A DNA stretch of 64,000 nucleotides. It comes from Grimontia kaedaensis (GTDB taxonomy: Bacteria; Pseudomonadota; Gammaproteobacteria; Enterobacterales; Vibrionaceae). Positions 35,033 through 44,125 of this stretch are shown here, in pieces (position 1 is the stretch's first letter; each line of letters begins with the position of its first letter). The notes below the pieces were generated by a model. The model ran no database searches, was not told the origin of the DNA, and saw only the letters and a program-made list of their open reading frames with translations. The stretch lies in the NCBI RefSeq assembly GCF_023746615.1, contig NZ_CP082276.1, positions 434,001-498,000 on the forward strand, read 5' to 3'. Both the position numbers and the translations under genes were made by a program.

Positions 35033-35341
35033 CATTCGTTTAATCTATCATCTAATTTTAGAAAGGCGCGATTTTTCAGAGTGCGCTTTTTCTTATGCCT
35101 ATCGTTTTATACACATACTTTCATAAATTAATTGTGAAAATTCGCAAACTTAAAAATTATGACAAGTCAAGACTCATTCATAATCAGCCATATATTCAGG
35201 CAGCAAAAAGTAGCTAACCACTTTTCATAGAAGGCTCTTTAGTTTGCTTTGGGTATTACAAGCGAGCTACCAATCAATTTCGCTTGCGCTCAAAAGTAAA
35301 CGCCGATTTCGGCGTTTTCTTTAACAAGAAGAGGCTTGGCT
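35033..35341. promoter_or_regulatory. cqsA leader with terminator-like hairpin next to the start codon
   Basis: The 309-base gap between the esterase and cqsA is AT-rich. Its last part carries an 8-bp hairpin AAACGCCG/CGGCGTTT (35298-35317) followed by TCTTT, only 24 bases before the cqsA ATG and just before the AAGAAGAGG ribosome site. It may end the esterase transcript, or act as an attenuator in the cqsA leader. Confidence 0.45.
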
Positions 35342-36526
35342 ATGGAAAATCAATCAACTATTACAAAAAAACTCCCTTCTTTTATCGAAACACGTCTCAA
35401 TTCGTTTTTGCGAGATATGACGGAGCCGTATGAAAACTCGCGGCCGCTACCTGTCAGTAGCCGGCCAGGAGAAGGCTCGGTCGTCATGCAAAGTAACGAT
35501 TACCTATCACTGAGTCTGAATGATTCAATTCAATCGGCGCATTTGAATGCCATTGCGGCTTCCAAAGAAAATGTCGTGATGTCAGCAGTATTTCTTCAGG
35601 ATGAAGACCATAAACCTGATTTCGAAAATCGTCTTGCTGATTTTGTCGGTATGGACGGCTGTGTGTTATCTCAATCTGGCTGGGCGGCAAACATAGGTCT
35701 GTTGCAAACGATTTGTGAACCTGAAACACGGGTTTATATAGATTTCTTTGCGCATATGTCGTTGTGGGAAGGTGCACGTATTGCAGGCGCGCAGATCATC
35801 CCTTTTATGCATAACAGTGTGAATAATCTGAAACGCCAAATTAAAAAGCATGGAGCTGGCATTATCTTGGTGGATTCTGTCTACAGCACCATTGGCACTG
35901 TTGCTCCTCTTCCCGCCATCTACGAAGTGGCTGAAGAGTTCGATTGTGCTTTGGTCGTCGACGAGTCTCACTCACTGGGGACGCATGGCCCAAATGGTTC
36001 AGGTCTGATCAATGAGATGGGCGTTCGGGACAGGGTAGATTTTGTCTCTACCAGTCTCGCCAAAGCATTTGCTTACCGCGCAGGCGCAGTTTTAGGGCCG
36101 GAGAAACTGATCACTGCAATGCCGTTTGTTTCTTTCCCGGCCATATTCAGCTCGACAGTATTGCCACAAGAGATTGCGCGCCTGGATGCGACGCTTGATG
36201 TAATACGAAGTTCTGATGAAAAGCGAAGGCGATTATTTGAAATATCAGATTCACTCCGTTCAGGTTTGCGAAATATTGGCTTCAAGATCCGTAGTGATTC
36301 GCAAATCATTTCCCTGGAATGTGGCGATGAACAAAACACTGAGCGTGTTCGTGATTTTCTGGAGGCCAATGGGGTATTTGGTGCTGTGTTCTGTGCACCA
36401 GCAACACCAAAAAACAAAGCCATCATCCGTTTTTCCCTGAGCGCTAACATGAGTGACTTGGAGATTGATAAAGTGCTGACGGTGTGTCAGGCGGCCTACG
36501 ATCGGCCTGATCTGAATTTCTACTAA
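35342..36526 (+). CDS. cqsA: CqsA, CAI-1 (alpha-hydroxyketone) autoinducer synthase
   Basis: A 394-residue pyridoxal-phosphate enzyme of the alpha-oxoamine synthase family, nearly the length of V. cholerae CqsA. PLP site: Lys241 in STSLAKAFAYRAG; Asp207 in VVDESHSLG binds the ring nitrogen; SQSGWAANIGL and GTHGPNGSG are conserved. CqsA condenses an acyl-CoA with S-adenosylmethionine or 2-aminobutyrate to make the CAI-1 autoinducer precursor. The receptor gene cqsS lies immediately downstream in convergent orientation. ATG at 35342 used; TTG two codons earlier is less likely. Confidence 0.96.
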   Translation: MENQSTITKKLPSFIETRLNSFLRDMTEPYENSRPLPVSSRPGEGSVVMQSNDYLSLSLNDSIQSAHLNAIAASKENVVMSAVFLQDEDHKPDFENRLADFVGMDGCVLSQSGWAANIGLLQTICEPETRVYIDFFAHMSLWEGARIAGAQIIPFMHNSVNNLKRQIKKHGAGIILVDSVYSTIGTVAPLPAIYEVAEEFDCALVVDESHSLGTHGPNGSGLINEMGVRDRVDFVSTSLAKAFAYRAGAVLGPEKLITAMPFVSFPAIFSSTVLPQEIARLDATLDVIRSSDEKRRRLFEISDSLRSGLRNIGFKIRSDSQIISLECGDEQNTERVRDFLEANGVFGAVFCAPATPKNKAIIRFSLSANMSDLEIDKVLTVCQAAYDRPDLNFY

Positions 36527-36551
36527 CGGACATACTCAAAAAATTAGCAAG

Positions 36552-36567
36552 AGCCCCAGGCGGGGCT
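36552..36567. terminator. terminator shared by cqsA and cqsS
   Basis: AGCCCC/GGGGCT stem between the stops of the two convergent genes (36526 and 36571), with T residues on the forward side. Confidence 0.7.
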
Positions 36568-36570
36568 TTG

Positions 36571-38628
36571 TTATTGCAACCAATTGGTGATTTTGTCCCG
36601 TAACTTACGCTGGTCTGAAGGTTTGACAATGAAGTCGGACATACCAGAATTGAGGATCTTATCCAGTGTAGGTTTTGAGTTGTCTCCAGTATGTGCGATG
36701 ATCGGGATGTTAGAATATTGCTGTTCGGAATCGCGAATTCTGCGGGAGGTTTCCAGCCCATCCATGACAGGCATTTCAATATCCATCAGGATCAAATCTA
36801 TGCATTGCGCTTCATCATTGAGCGTTTCCAATGCGCTATTTCCGTTTGGACATTGAACGACTTTGAAGCCCTGTTTTTCCAATAGTATCGAGGTGAATTG
36901 CCGTAATGTTTCACTGTCATCAACAACCATGATGGTTTGTTGCATTTCGGTCTCATTGCTCGCGACTGGGTGGGCTGTGGTGATTTCCTCTGTGTCAAAG
37001 AACAGCTGTTCAATCACAGCGGATGTGTTGATGCGCCATACTAGCGTTTCTATCCAGGTTGGTTGGTATACCGAGTGGGATTGATGATGGTTGGCAGGAC
37101 CATGGTGTAGATAAACCACCTGTGCTTTAGTAAAAGACAACAGGGGCTCAATATGGCTGAGCACATCACCGTTGGCCTTTACGCTCTCCAGGTCAACGAC
37201 AATGACATCATACTCGAATTCAAAATCGCGCTTTTGAAGGGTTTGCAGCACATCGAGGGTTTGAAGCTTAAACCCGAGATCTTTGCTGATTTTGACGGCG
37301 CGAGCAATCAGGTCGGCTTCATCGGTGACAACCAGCATGGATTTAAGCTTGATGAGCTTGTGCTTGATGTCGTCAACGAGGGGGGACTCAATGTTGGGGA
37401 AGGTGAGGGTAAAGGCGGTCCATTCGCCCAGCTTAGACTCACAACTAATTTCTCCCCCAAACGAGCGCATCACTTTACGACAGAAGGGGAGCCCCAAGCC
37501 GTAATTTCCTGTTCTTCCGGTGGTATAAAAGTCCTCAAAAATGGCCTCGAGAATTTCTCTTGGAATACCCTGACCGTTATCCCGTACGATAATCCGGTTT
37601 TCGTACTGGTCGCTTTCTAAAAGAACATCAATCGTGAAGTTTTCGCTACTTCGGTGATGGAATGCGTTTTTAAACAGGTTGTAGACTACATATTTCAGCA
37701 GCGTATCGCTGCCAAGAAACTCAAAATCATTGGTGCTACGAAGCGCAATCGCTGTTTTGTCAGAAACGTTTTTGTAGCCAAAGCTCGCTATCGCGTTGCT
37801 TAAGACGGCTTGGGCATTGTGTTTTTTAAATGTTGAACGGGAAACGCGGCTTTCATCAATCGAAGTCAGTAACAGGTCGATGGTTTCATTGCCTGCGCGA
37901 ATCATGTTCATGGCATCGTTGCTGACTTCCCGAAGCAACTGCACGTCTTCTTCCTGAAGCTGGTAAACCTTGCTGCGGCTGCTAGAAGGGTCTGGGATGG
38001 TGGAGCGAATTAAATCTATGGTAGAGCACAGCCCACTCAGTGGATTACGCATTTCATGAGCGATGCCCGCGCCGAAGACTTTTGCGATAGAAACCTTGGT
38101 TTCATGTTCTTGCTGGTTTCGGAAAAAGAAAATATTGCCAAATAGATAGATGAAAAGGAATACAGGCATATACGTCCAATCCATCGTGAATTCAAGGTGA
38201 TACCCCTGTGATGCCCAAGCACAAAGCACTGCCATACTAAGCCCTAATATGGTCTGCGCAAACATCACCCAAGTGATATGAACCAAGAGGATGTGGAGGA
38301 AAATCGCGGCCATAAATGACAGTAACCAAACTGTTGACCAGTTGTTCATCAGCAGCATGTAAAAGAAGAAAAACGGAAGGACGATGGTAATGGCCAGTTG
38401 ATAAAACCAATGCATGTATTCTTTAAGTGGCGACTTTAGACGTTTTCTTGCCAGAACAACAATGAAAAACAGGCAACAGAAAAGCCGCAATGAGAGGTTT
38501 TCATATGTTTGGGGGAGAAAGTAGGTCCAGATGAAATAATATAGAGGAAAGCCGATTAGCCCCATCCAGCCCACCAATGTCAGGTTAGGCTCAGCGTACT
38601 GGTATACCTTGCGAAATGCCGCTTCCAT
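36571..38628 (-). CDS. cqsS: CqsS, CAI-1 receptor hybrid histidine kinase
   Basis: A 685-residue kinase with six membrane helices (residues ~18-170), DHp with phosphorylatable His191 (GAGIAHEMRNP), HATPase at ~290-410 (NLFKNAFHH, DNGQGIP, YGLGLPF) and a C-terminal receiver (~560-685; phosphorylated Asp in LILMDIEMPVMDG, about residue 616). Length and layout match V. cholerae CqsS. At low cell density it feeds phosphate to LuxU/LuxO, and CAI-1 binding turns kinase activity off. LuxU/LuxO are not in this window. Confidence 0.96.
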   Translation of the reverse strand: MEAAFRKVYQYAEPNLTLVGWMGLIGFPLYYFIWTYFLPQTYENLSLRLFCCLFFIVVLARKRLKSPLKEYMHWFYQLAITIVLPFFFFYMLLMNNWSTVWLLSFMAAIFLHILLVHITWVMFAQTILGLSMAVLCAWASQGYHLEFTMDWTYMPVFLFIYLFGNIFFFRNQQEHETKVSIAKVFGAGIAHEMRNPLSGLCSTIDLIRSTIPDPSSSRSKVYQLQEEDVQLLREVSNDAMNMIRAGNETIDLLLTSIDESRVSRSTFKKHNAQAVLSNAIASFGYKNVSDKTAIALRSTNDFEFLGSDTLLKYVVYNLFKNAFHHRSSENFTIDVLLESDQYENRIIVRDNGQGIPREILEAIFEDFYTTGRTGNYGLGLPFCRKVMRSFGGEISCESKLGEWTAFTLTFPNIESPLVDDIKHKLIKLKSMLVVTDEADLIARAVKISKDLGFKLQTLDVLQTLQKRDFEFEYDVIVVDLESVKANGDVLSHIEPLLSFTKAQVVYLHHGPANHHQSHSVYQPTWIETLVWRINTSAVIEQLFFDTEEITTAHPVASNETEMQQTIMVVDDSETLRQFTSILLEKQGFKVVQCPNGNSALETLNDEAQCIDLILMDIEMPVMDGLETSRRIRDSEQQYSNIPIIAHTGDNSKPTLDKILNSGMSDFIVKPSDQRKLRDKITNWLQ

Positions 38629-39127
38629 ACTTTTGATAATTGCTGTCCTAGTCCAAACGTTTCGGTACCAGCCTTATTATTTTCTGTGCGGTGAATTTTC
38701 CTTTCATATTTTAAATAAATATTGAATAGGAAGTTGGTTAATTCACCTGCTGGTTTCGAATTTTTATCCTCGGTTCTTGAAATATATTAGTCGCTTTCCA
38801 AGTCCCTGAGTTATCTTAATTTGTTATTATGCCATCAGTTTCATTTTAATTGATTCTTCTCTAATATAATTAGATGTAGAGGTAGTCCCTGAAAAAACTT
38901 TATACAATGGTTTGTAATAAAGATGTCTTATTAATTGTACAAGTTTCGTTTTTTTTGACAGGCAAGGATTTAACGTCAAATTTAGAAAATATTTGAGCGC
39001 AGGAGTTAGACATTCTGTGGAATGTAATTGCGCACAGCCAACCTGAAAATGAGCATCATCAGTGTGTTTGAAAATAGCAAAAGCTACTTGCTCAGAAGTG
39101 GCTTTAGAGGGTAATGCGCGGAAGAAT
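38629..39127. other. 499 bases upstream of cqsS without a gene
   Basis: AT-rich up to about 38960, probably containing the cqsS promoter. No RNA gene or repeat recognised. The right end runs into the chemoreceptor remnant. Confidence 0.5.
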
Positions 39128-39247
39128 TTAGATAGAAAACTGGCTGGTATGATTTTCCAGTGCTTTGGCTTGTTTCGTCAGTTCAGTGCTTGCCTCTGTG
39201 ATTTGGTGCATCGCAGAGGCCGTATTCTGGGACATAGAATTGATGTC
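39128..39247 (-). pseudogene. C-terminal remnant of a methyl-accepting chemotaxis protein
   Basis: On the reverse strand, 39 codons and a TAA stop read DINSMSQNTASAMHQITEAS followed by TELTKQAKALENHTSQFSI, the last helix of a chemoreceptor signalling domain. It has no start codon and its upstream side abuts GGTTCC and then the gcvP terminator, so the rest of the gene is missing. A deletion joined this end to the gcv locus. Confidence 0.6.
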
Positions 39248-39267
39248 GACGGAACCGTTGAAAAGAA

Positions 39268-39291
39268 AAAGCGAGCCATTTGGCTCGCTTT
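39268..39291 (-). terminator. terminator of the gcvHP operon
   Basis: Perfect AAAGCGAGCCA/TGGCTCGCTTT hairpin 24 bases after the gcvP stop with T residues following on the reverse strand. Confidence 0.85.
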
Positions 39292-39315
39292 ACTGTCTAG
39301 GTGATCATTTAGCGA

Positions 39316-42180
39316 TCAGTCTTCAATGTAGCTTTCAATGCTCGGGCAAGAACAAATCAGGTTACGGTCACCGTAAACATTGTCGACACGGTTAGCTGTT
39401 GGCCAGTACTTCGAACCTTTCGATTGTGCGCTTGGGAAGCAAGCCAACTCACGGCTGTATGGGCGTTCCCAATCGGCAGCCATCAGGTCATTCTGCGTGT
39501 GTGGTGCGTTAACCAGTGGATTGTTCTCCAGTGGCCATTCACCATCCTGAACTTTAGCGATCTCTTCGCGAATCGCGATCATGGCGTCACAGAAGCGGTC
39601 CAGTTCGGCTTTGTCTTCACTTTCTGTTGGCTCAATCATCAATGTGCCAGCAACCGGGAAGGACATGGTTGGCGCATGGAAACCGAAGTCCATCAAACGC
39701 TTCGCAATATCTTCCTCCGAGATGCCAGAAGCATCTTTGATAGGACGAATGTCGATAATACATTCGTGCGCGATGCGGCCGTGAGTACCGCGGTACAGAA
39801 CCGGGTAGTAAGGACGCAGACGCTCCATCACATAGTTTGCACTCAGGATGGCAACCTTAGTCGCTTCCGTCAGGCCTTGCTCGCCCATCATGGCAACGTA
39901 TGCCCATGAAATTGGCAGGATTGATGCGCTACCGATCTGCGCAGCAGAAACTGCGTATTTAGTACCTTCAACCACATGACCTGGCAGGAAGGGTGCTAGG
40001 TGTGATTTCACACCGATAGGACCCATACCTGGACCACCACCACCGTGTGGGATACAGAAAGTCTTGTGCAGGTTCAAGTGAGAAACGTCAGAACCGATGA
40101 AACCTGGGCTGGTGAGACCAACCTGAGCATTCATGTTTGCACCATCGAGGTAAACCTGACCGCCCGCTTCATGAACCAGTTCGCACACTTCCTGAACCGC
40201 TTCTTCGTAAACACCGTGTGTAGAAGGGTAGGTGATCATGATGCAAGAAAGCTCGTTGCGGTGTTTCTCGATTTTCGCTTTCAGATCGTCAACATCGATG
40301 TTGCCGTTGTCATCACAACCTACAACCACGACTTTCATGGAAACCATGGCAGCAGATGCTGGGTTGGTGCCGTGCGCAGAGCTTGGGATCAGACAAACAT
40401 TACGGTGAGCTTCACCACGGCTTTCGTGGTAACGCTGAATCGCAATCAGACCTGCATACTCACCCTGTGCGCCTGAGTTAGGCTGCAGCGACATGGCATC
40501 GTAGCCAGTGATTTCACACAGCATCTTGTTCAGTGATTCCGCCAACTCGCCATAACCCAGTGCTTGGTCAGCAGGAACAAATGGGTGCAGGGCACCGAAT
40601 TCAGGCCAAGTGACCGGGATCATCTCTGCGGCGGCATTCAGTTTCATGGTACAGCTACCGAGGGGGATCATGCCGTGAGTCAGAGAGAAGTCTTTGTTTT
40701 CCAGCTTCTTCATGTAACGCATCAACTGGGTTTCACTCTGGTGAGTGTTGAACACAGGGTGCGTCAGGTAATCGCTGGTGCGTCGGCATGATTCCGGAAT
40801 TGCCGCATACTCGTCCGCTTCTACAGAAGAGGCATATTGCGCCACGTCTGTTTCGTCCGTCAGTGCAGCTACCAGTGCGGTGACTTCTTCCAGTGTGGTG
40901 GTTTCATCGAAACTCACGCCCAACTGTCCATCCAGCTTGCGAAGGTTGAAACCAGCATCCTGCGCTTTTTGGAAAAGCGCGTCGGTTTGATCACCGGTGT
41001 TCAGCGTGATGGTGTCAAAGAAATCATGGAATGCCAGCGCGATGCCTGCGTGGTTAAACGCTGCTGCTGCCAATGCCGTCAGGTGATGTACGCGACGACC
41101 GATTTTCTTCAGACCTTCTGGGCCGTGGTATACCGCATAGAAGGCAGCCATATTTGCCAGCAGTGCCTGTGCAGTACAGATGTTCGAGGTCGCTTTCTCG
41201 CGGCGAATATGCTGCTCACGGGTCTGCATCGCCATGCGAAGTGCTTGGTTACCTTTCGAGTCGATAGACACACCAATCACACGGCCAGGCATAGTACGCT
41301 TCAGTTTGTCACGTGTTGCCATGAATGCAGCGTGTGGACCACCGAAGCCCATAGGCACGCCAAAGCGTTGTGCAGAACCAATAACGACATCTGCACCCAT
41401 TTCACCCGGTGCTTTCAGCAAGGTGAGGGACAGCAGATCAGCAGCTACCGTTACCAGCGTTTTGTTGGCTTGTGCTGCGGCAATAAGGTCTGTCAGATCG
41501 CGAACCTGACCGGTTGTGCCAGGGTATTGGAGCAGTGCGCCGAACACATCGTGCTGCGGCAGGTTATCCGCTGCATCCACCACTACGTCAAAGCCCATAA
41601 AGCCTGCACGTGTGTTGATCACGTCCAGTGTTTGCGGGTGAACGTCGTCTGCCACAAAGAAAGTGTTGCTCTTACTCTTACCACCGCGCTTACATAGCGT
41701 CATGGCTTCGGCGGCAGCCGTTGCTTCGTCAAGCAGGGAAGCGTTAGCCAGCTCCATGCCAGTCAGGTCCATTACCATTTGCTGGAAGTTCAGCAGCGAT
41801 TCAAGGCGACCCTGTGAAATCTCTGGCTGGTATGGCGTGTACGCCGTGTACCAACCTGGGTTTTCCAACACGTTACGGAGAATTGGATTTGGTGTGTAGG
41901 TGCCGTAGTAACCCTGACCGATAAAGCTGCGCTTGATGACGTTTTTGCTCGCAATAGCCTTTAGCTTGCTTAGCATAGCCACTTCACTCAGTGGCGCATC
42001 AAGATCCAAAGGTTGTGGCAGGCGAATGGCTGCTGGCACAGTTTCTTCAATGAGATGCTCAAGGCTGGTGGCATTCACTGTGTTCAGCATCGCTTGCTGG
42101 TCGGATTCGCGCGGGCCGTTATGACGGGTGACAAACTCGTTGTCAGCCTGCAGTTGATCAAGTAAGCGTGATTCTGTCAT
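39316..42180 (-). CDS. gcvP: glycine dehydrogenase (decarboxylating), P-protein
   Basis: A 954-residue single-chain P-protein, full length for the bacterial homodimeric type. It decarboxylates glycine with pyridoxal phosphate and passes the aminomethyl group to lipoyl-GcvH. Landmarks: N-terminal FVTRHNGPRESDQQAML, SFIGQGYYGTYTPNPILRNV, LGSCTMKLNAAAEM in the middle and the PLP lysine in HLNLHKTFCIPHGGGGPGMG near residue 700. It follows gcvH by 15 bases and uses the same transcript. Confidence 0.98.
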   Translation of the reverse strand: MTESRLLDQLQADNEFVTRHNGPRESDQQAMLNTVNATSLEHLIEETVPAAIRLPQPLDLDAPLSEVAMLSKLKAIASKNVIKRSFIGQGYYGTYTPNPILRNVLENPGWYTAYTPYQPEISQGRLESLLNFQQMVMDLTGMELANASLLDEATAAAEAMTLCKRGGKSKSNTFFVADDVHPQTLDVINTRAGFMGFDVVVDAADNLPQHDVFGALLQYPGTTGQVRDLTDLIAAAQANKTLVTVAADLLSLTLLKAPGEMGADVVIGSAQRFGVPMGFGGPHAAFMATRDKLKRTMPGRVIGVSIDSKGNQALRMAMQTREQHIRREKATSNICTAQALLANMAAFYAVYHGPEGLKKIGRRVHHLTALAAAAFNHAGIALAFHDFFDTITLNTGDQTDALFQKAQDAGFNLRKLDGQLGVSFDETTTLEEVTALVAALTDETDVAQYASSVEADEYAAIPESCRRTSDYLTHPVFNTHQSETQLMRYMKKLENKDFSLTHGMIPLGSCTMKLNAAAEMIPVTWPEFGALHPFVPADQALGYGELAESLNKMLCEITGYDAMSLQPNSGAQGEYAGLIAIQRYHESRGEAHRNVCLIPSSAHGTNPASAAMVSMKVVVVGCDDNGNIDVDDLKAKIEKHRNELSCIMITYPSTHGVYEEAVQEVCELVHEAGGQVYLDGANMNAQVGLTSPGFIGSDVSHLNLHKTFCIPHGGGGPGMGPIGVKSHLAPFLPGHVVEGTKYAVSAAQIGSASILPISWAYVAMMGEQGLTEATKVAILSANYVMERLRPYYPVLYRGTHGRIAHECIIDIRPIKDASGISEEDIAKRLMDFGFHAPTMSFPVAGTLMIEPTESEDKAELDRFCDAMIAIREEIAKVQDGEWPLENNPLVNAPHTQNDLMAADWERPYSRELACFPSAQSKGSKYWPTANRVDNVYGDRNLICSCPSIESYIED

Positions 42181-42195
42181 GACCTTCGTCCTGAA

Positions 42196-42573
42196 TTAGT
42201 CTTCGATAGTTGCCTGATAAGCTTCAGCGTTCATCAGATGATCAAGGTTGCTGTCGTCAGCCAGCTTGATTTTCGCAATCCATCCGCCTTCAAATGGTGC
42301 TTCGTTAACCAGTTCTGGGCTGTCTTCCAGATCTTCGTTAACTTCAACCACTTCACCGTTTACCGGGCCGTAAATGTCTGATGCTGCTTTTACAGATTCT
42401 ACGAGTGAAAAGCCTTCGCCGACTTCAACTTCGGTGCCAATTTCTGGCAGGTCAACGAATACCACGTCACCCAACAGTTGTTGTGCGTGATCAGAGATAC
42501 CTACTGTCACAGTACCGTCGCCATTATCTTTTACCCACTCGTGGCTCTCAGCAAATTTCAGGGTTGCATCCAT
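42196..42573 (-). CDS. gcvH: glycine cleavage system H-protein
   Basis: A 125-residue lipoate carrier; the modified Lys62 lies in the ESVKAASDIYGPV motif and the sandwich fold markers HEWVKDNGDGTVTVGISDHA and GDVVFVDLPEIG are in place. It shuttles the aminomethyl and reduced lipoyl groups between P, T and L proteins. It begins 116 bases after the sdaA stop, a gap that could hold a promoter or RNA processing site; no glycine riboswitch core was seen in it. Confidence 0.98.
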   Translation of the reverse strand: MDATLKFAESHEWVKDNGDGTVTVGISDHAQQLLGDVVFVDLPEIGTEVEVGEGFSLVESVKAASDIYGPVNGEVVEVNEDLEDSPELVNEAPFEGGWIAKIKLADDSNLDHLMNAEAYQATIED

Positions 42574-42688
42574 TTTTACTTCTCCGTGTGAAACGAGTTA
42601 AATCGTCGCTGCTGCTTGCAGCATAAAAATTTTACAGGCCGGGGGCTGCTCCGAACCCGTCTAGTATTCCTGTCTGGCAAGTACGCTA

Positions 42689-44089
42689 TTAACAGGCAAC
42701 AACGTTGATGGCGATTGCGTTGGTTGCCAGTCCGCCTTGGGACGTTTCCTTGTACTTGCTCATCATGTCGAGTCCTGTTTCGTGCATGGTTTTAATCACG
42801 CTATCGAGCGAAACGTGGTGCTCTCCATCGCCATTAAGTGCGAGTCTGGTGGCATTAATTGCCTTCACTGCACCCATGGTATTTCTTTCTATGCAGGGAA
42901 CCTGAACGAGACCGTTAATGGGGTCGCATGTCAGTCCCAGGTTGTGTTCCATTCCGATTTCTGCCGCATTTTCTATTTGTGCTGAGGTCGCGCCCATGGC
43001 GGCGGCTAATCCGCCTGCTGCCATTGAACAGGCAACACCTATCTCACCCTGACAACCCACCTCTGCAGCGGAAATAGATGCATTGGTTTTATAGAGAGAA
43101 CCAATCGCTGCTGCGGCTGCAAGAAAGGTTCTTATGCCTTCCACATTGTTGGGTGACACAAATTTGTTGTAGTAAGCCAGCACAGCAGGAATCACGCCTG
43201 CTGCTCCGTTTGTCGGCGCTGTTACTACGCGGCCACCCGCTGCATTTTCTTCGTTGACGGCCATGGCGAACATATTGACCCAATCATTGGTGTCCAGGGG
43301 CAGGCCGTCCAAGTCTTTCTTGATAATGCACTCGTGTAGCTTTTTTGCCCGGCGCTTCAGAGCGAGCCCTCCGGGCAGTACGCCATCTTGCTCGATGCCA
43401 CGCTCAATACAGGCGTTCATCACGTGCCATATAGCATCAATCTGTTCATTGACCGTTTTCATGGATGCCTTTTTGTCCTGCGCTTTGGCACGGGCAAGCT
43501 CGTTGGCAAACATGATGTCGGCGATGCTCTTTTCTTGCTTTTCACAATGTTCGAGCAGTTCCACCGCGCTATTAAATGGAAACGGTGGCGTAAAATCTGA
43601 TGCAAGGGCATCAGTTTCACCTTTTTCTACAACGAAACCGCCTCCAACTGAGAAGTAGGTGCAACAAAGCAATACTTCTTCGTTGTCTCCCTTCGCTGTC
43701 AGTGTCATTCCGTTTGGATGCTCTGGCAGTACCTTGTCGAAGTGGAAGACCAGATCAGTGTCCCAGTCAAAAGGAACAAAGCGGTGTCCATCTAATGGCA
43801 GTTCTTTGCTGCCTTTCACCATGTTGGTCATGGTTGGGATATCGTCTGGATTAACGCTATCAGGCCATTCGCCCATCAAGCCCATCACACATGCCACATC
43901 CGTGGCGTGACCTTTCCCAGTCAGTGCCAGAGAGCCATATAGCTCGACTGTCACGGTTTCCACATTGTGGAGTATTTCTTTATCGCGCAATTCTGCAGCA
44001 AATCTTGCGCTGGCGACCATGGGCCCCACTGTGTGGGAGCTGGATGGCCCAACGCCAATTTTAAACAGGTCAAACATGCTATGACTCAT
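42689..44089 (-). CDS. sdaA: L-serine ammonia-lyase (SdaA type, iron-sulfur)
   Basis: A 466-residue single-chain L-serine deaminase starting MSHSMFDLFKIGVGPSSSHT after AAGGAGACGTGCA. It converts L-serine to pyruvate and ammonia using a [4Fe-4S] cluster. Conserved stretches: GPSSSHTVGPM (residues 14-24), GRVVTAPTNGAAGVIPA, CQGEIGVACSMAAGGLAAA, LGLTCDPINGLVQVPCIERN with cluster cysteines. First gene of a transcript with gcvH and gcvP. Since serine hydroxymethyltransferase links glycine and serine, the trio can burn glycine through serine to pyruvate. Confidence 0.97.
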   Translation of the reverse strand: MSHSMFDLFKIGVGPSSSHTVGPMVASARFAAELRDKEILHNVETVTVELYGSLALTGKGHATDVACVMGLMGEWPDSVNPDDIPTMTNMVKGSKELPLDGHRFVPFDWDTDLVFHFDKVLPEHPNGMTLTAKGDNEEVLLCCTYFSVGGGFVVEKGETDALASDFTPPFPFNSAVELLEHCEKQEKSIADIMFANELARAKAQDKKASMKTVNEQIDAIWHVMNACIERGIEQDGVLPGGLALKRRAKKLHECIIKKDLDGLPLDTNDWVNMFAMAVNEENAAGGRVVTAPTNGAAGVIPAVLAYYNKFVSPNNVEGIRTFLAAAAAIGSLYKTNASISAAEVGCQGEIGVACSMAAGGLAAAMGATSAQIENAAEIGMEHNLGLTCDPINGLVQVPCIERNTMGAVKAINATRLALNGDGEHHVSLDSVIKTMHETGLDMMSKYKETSQGGLATNAIAINVVAC

Positions 44090-44125
44090 TGCACGTCTCC
44101 TTGCCTTTTGTAGGTTACGCACCAC

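Noticed and set aside
39062..39304. Forward frame of 80 codons
   Set aside because: It is antisense to the chemoreceptor remnant and runs into the gcvP terminator.
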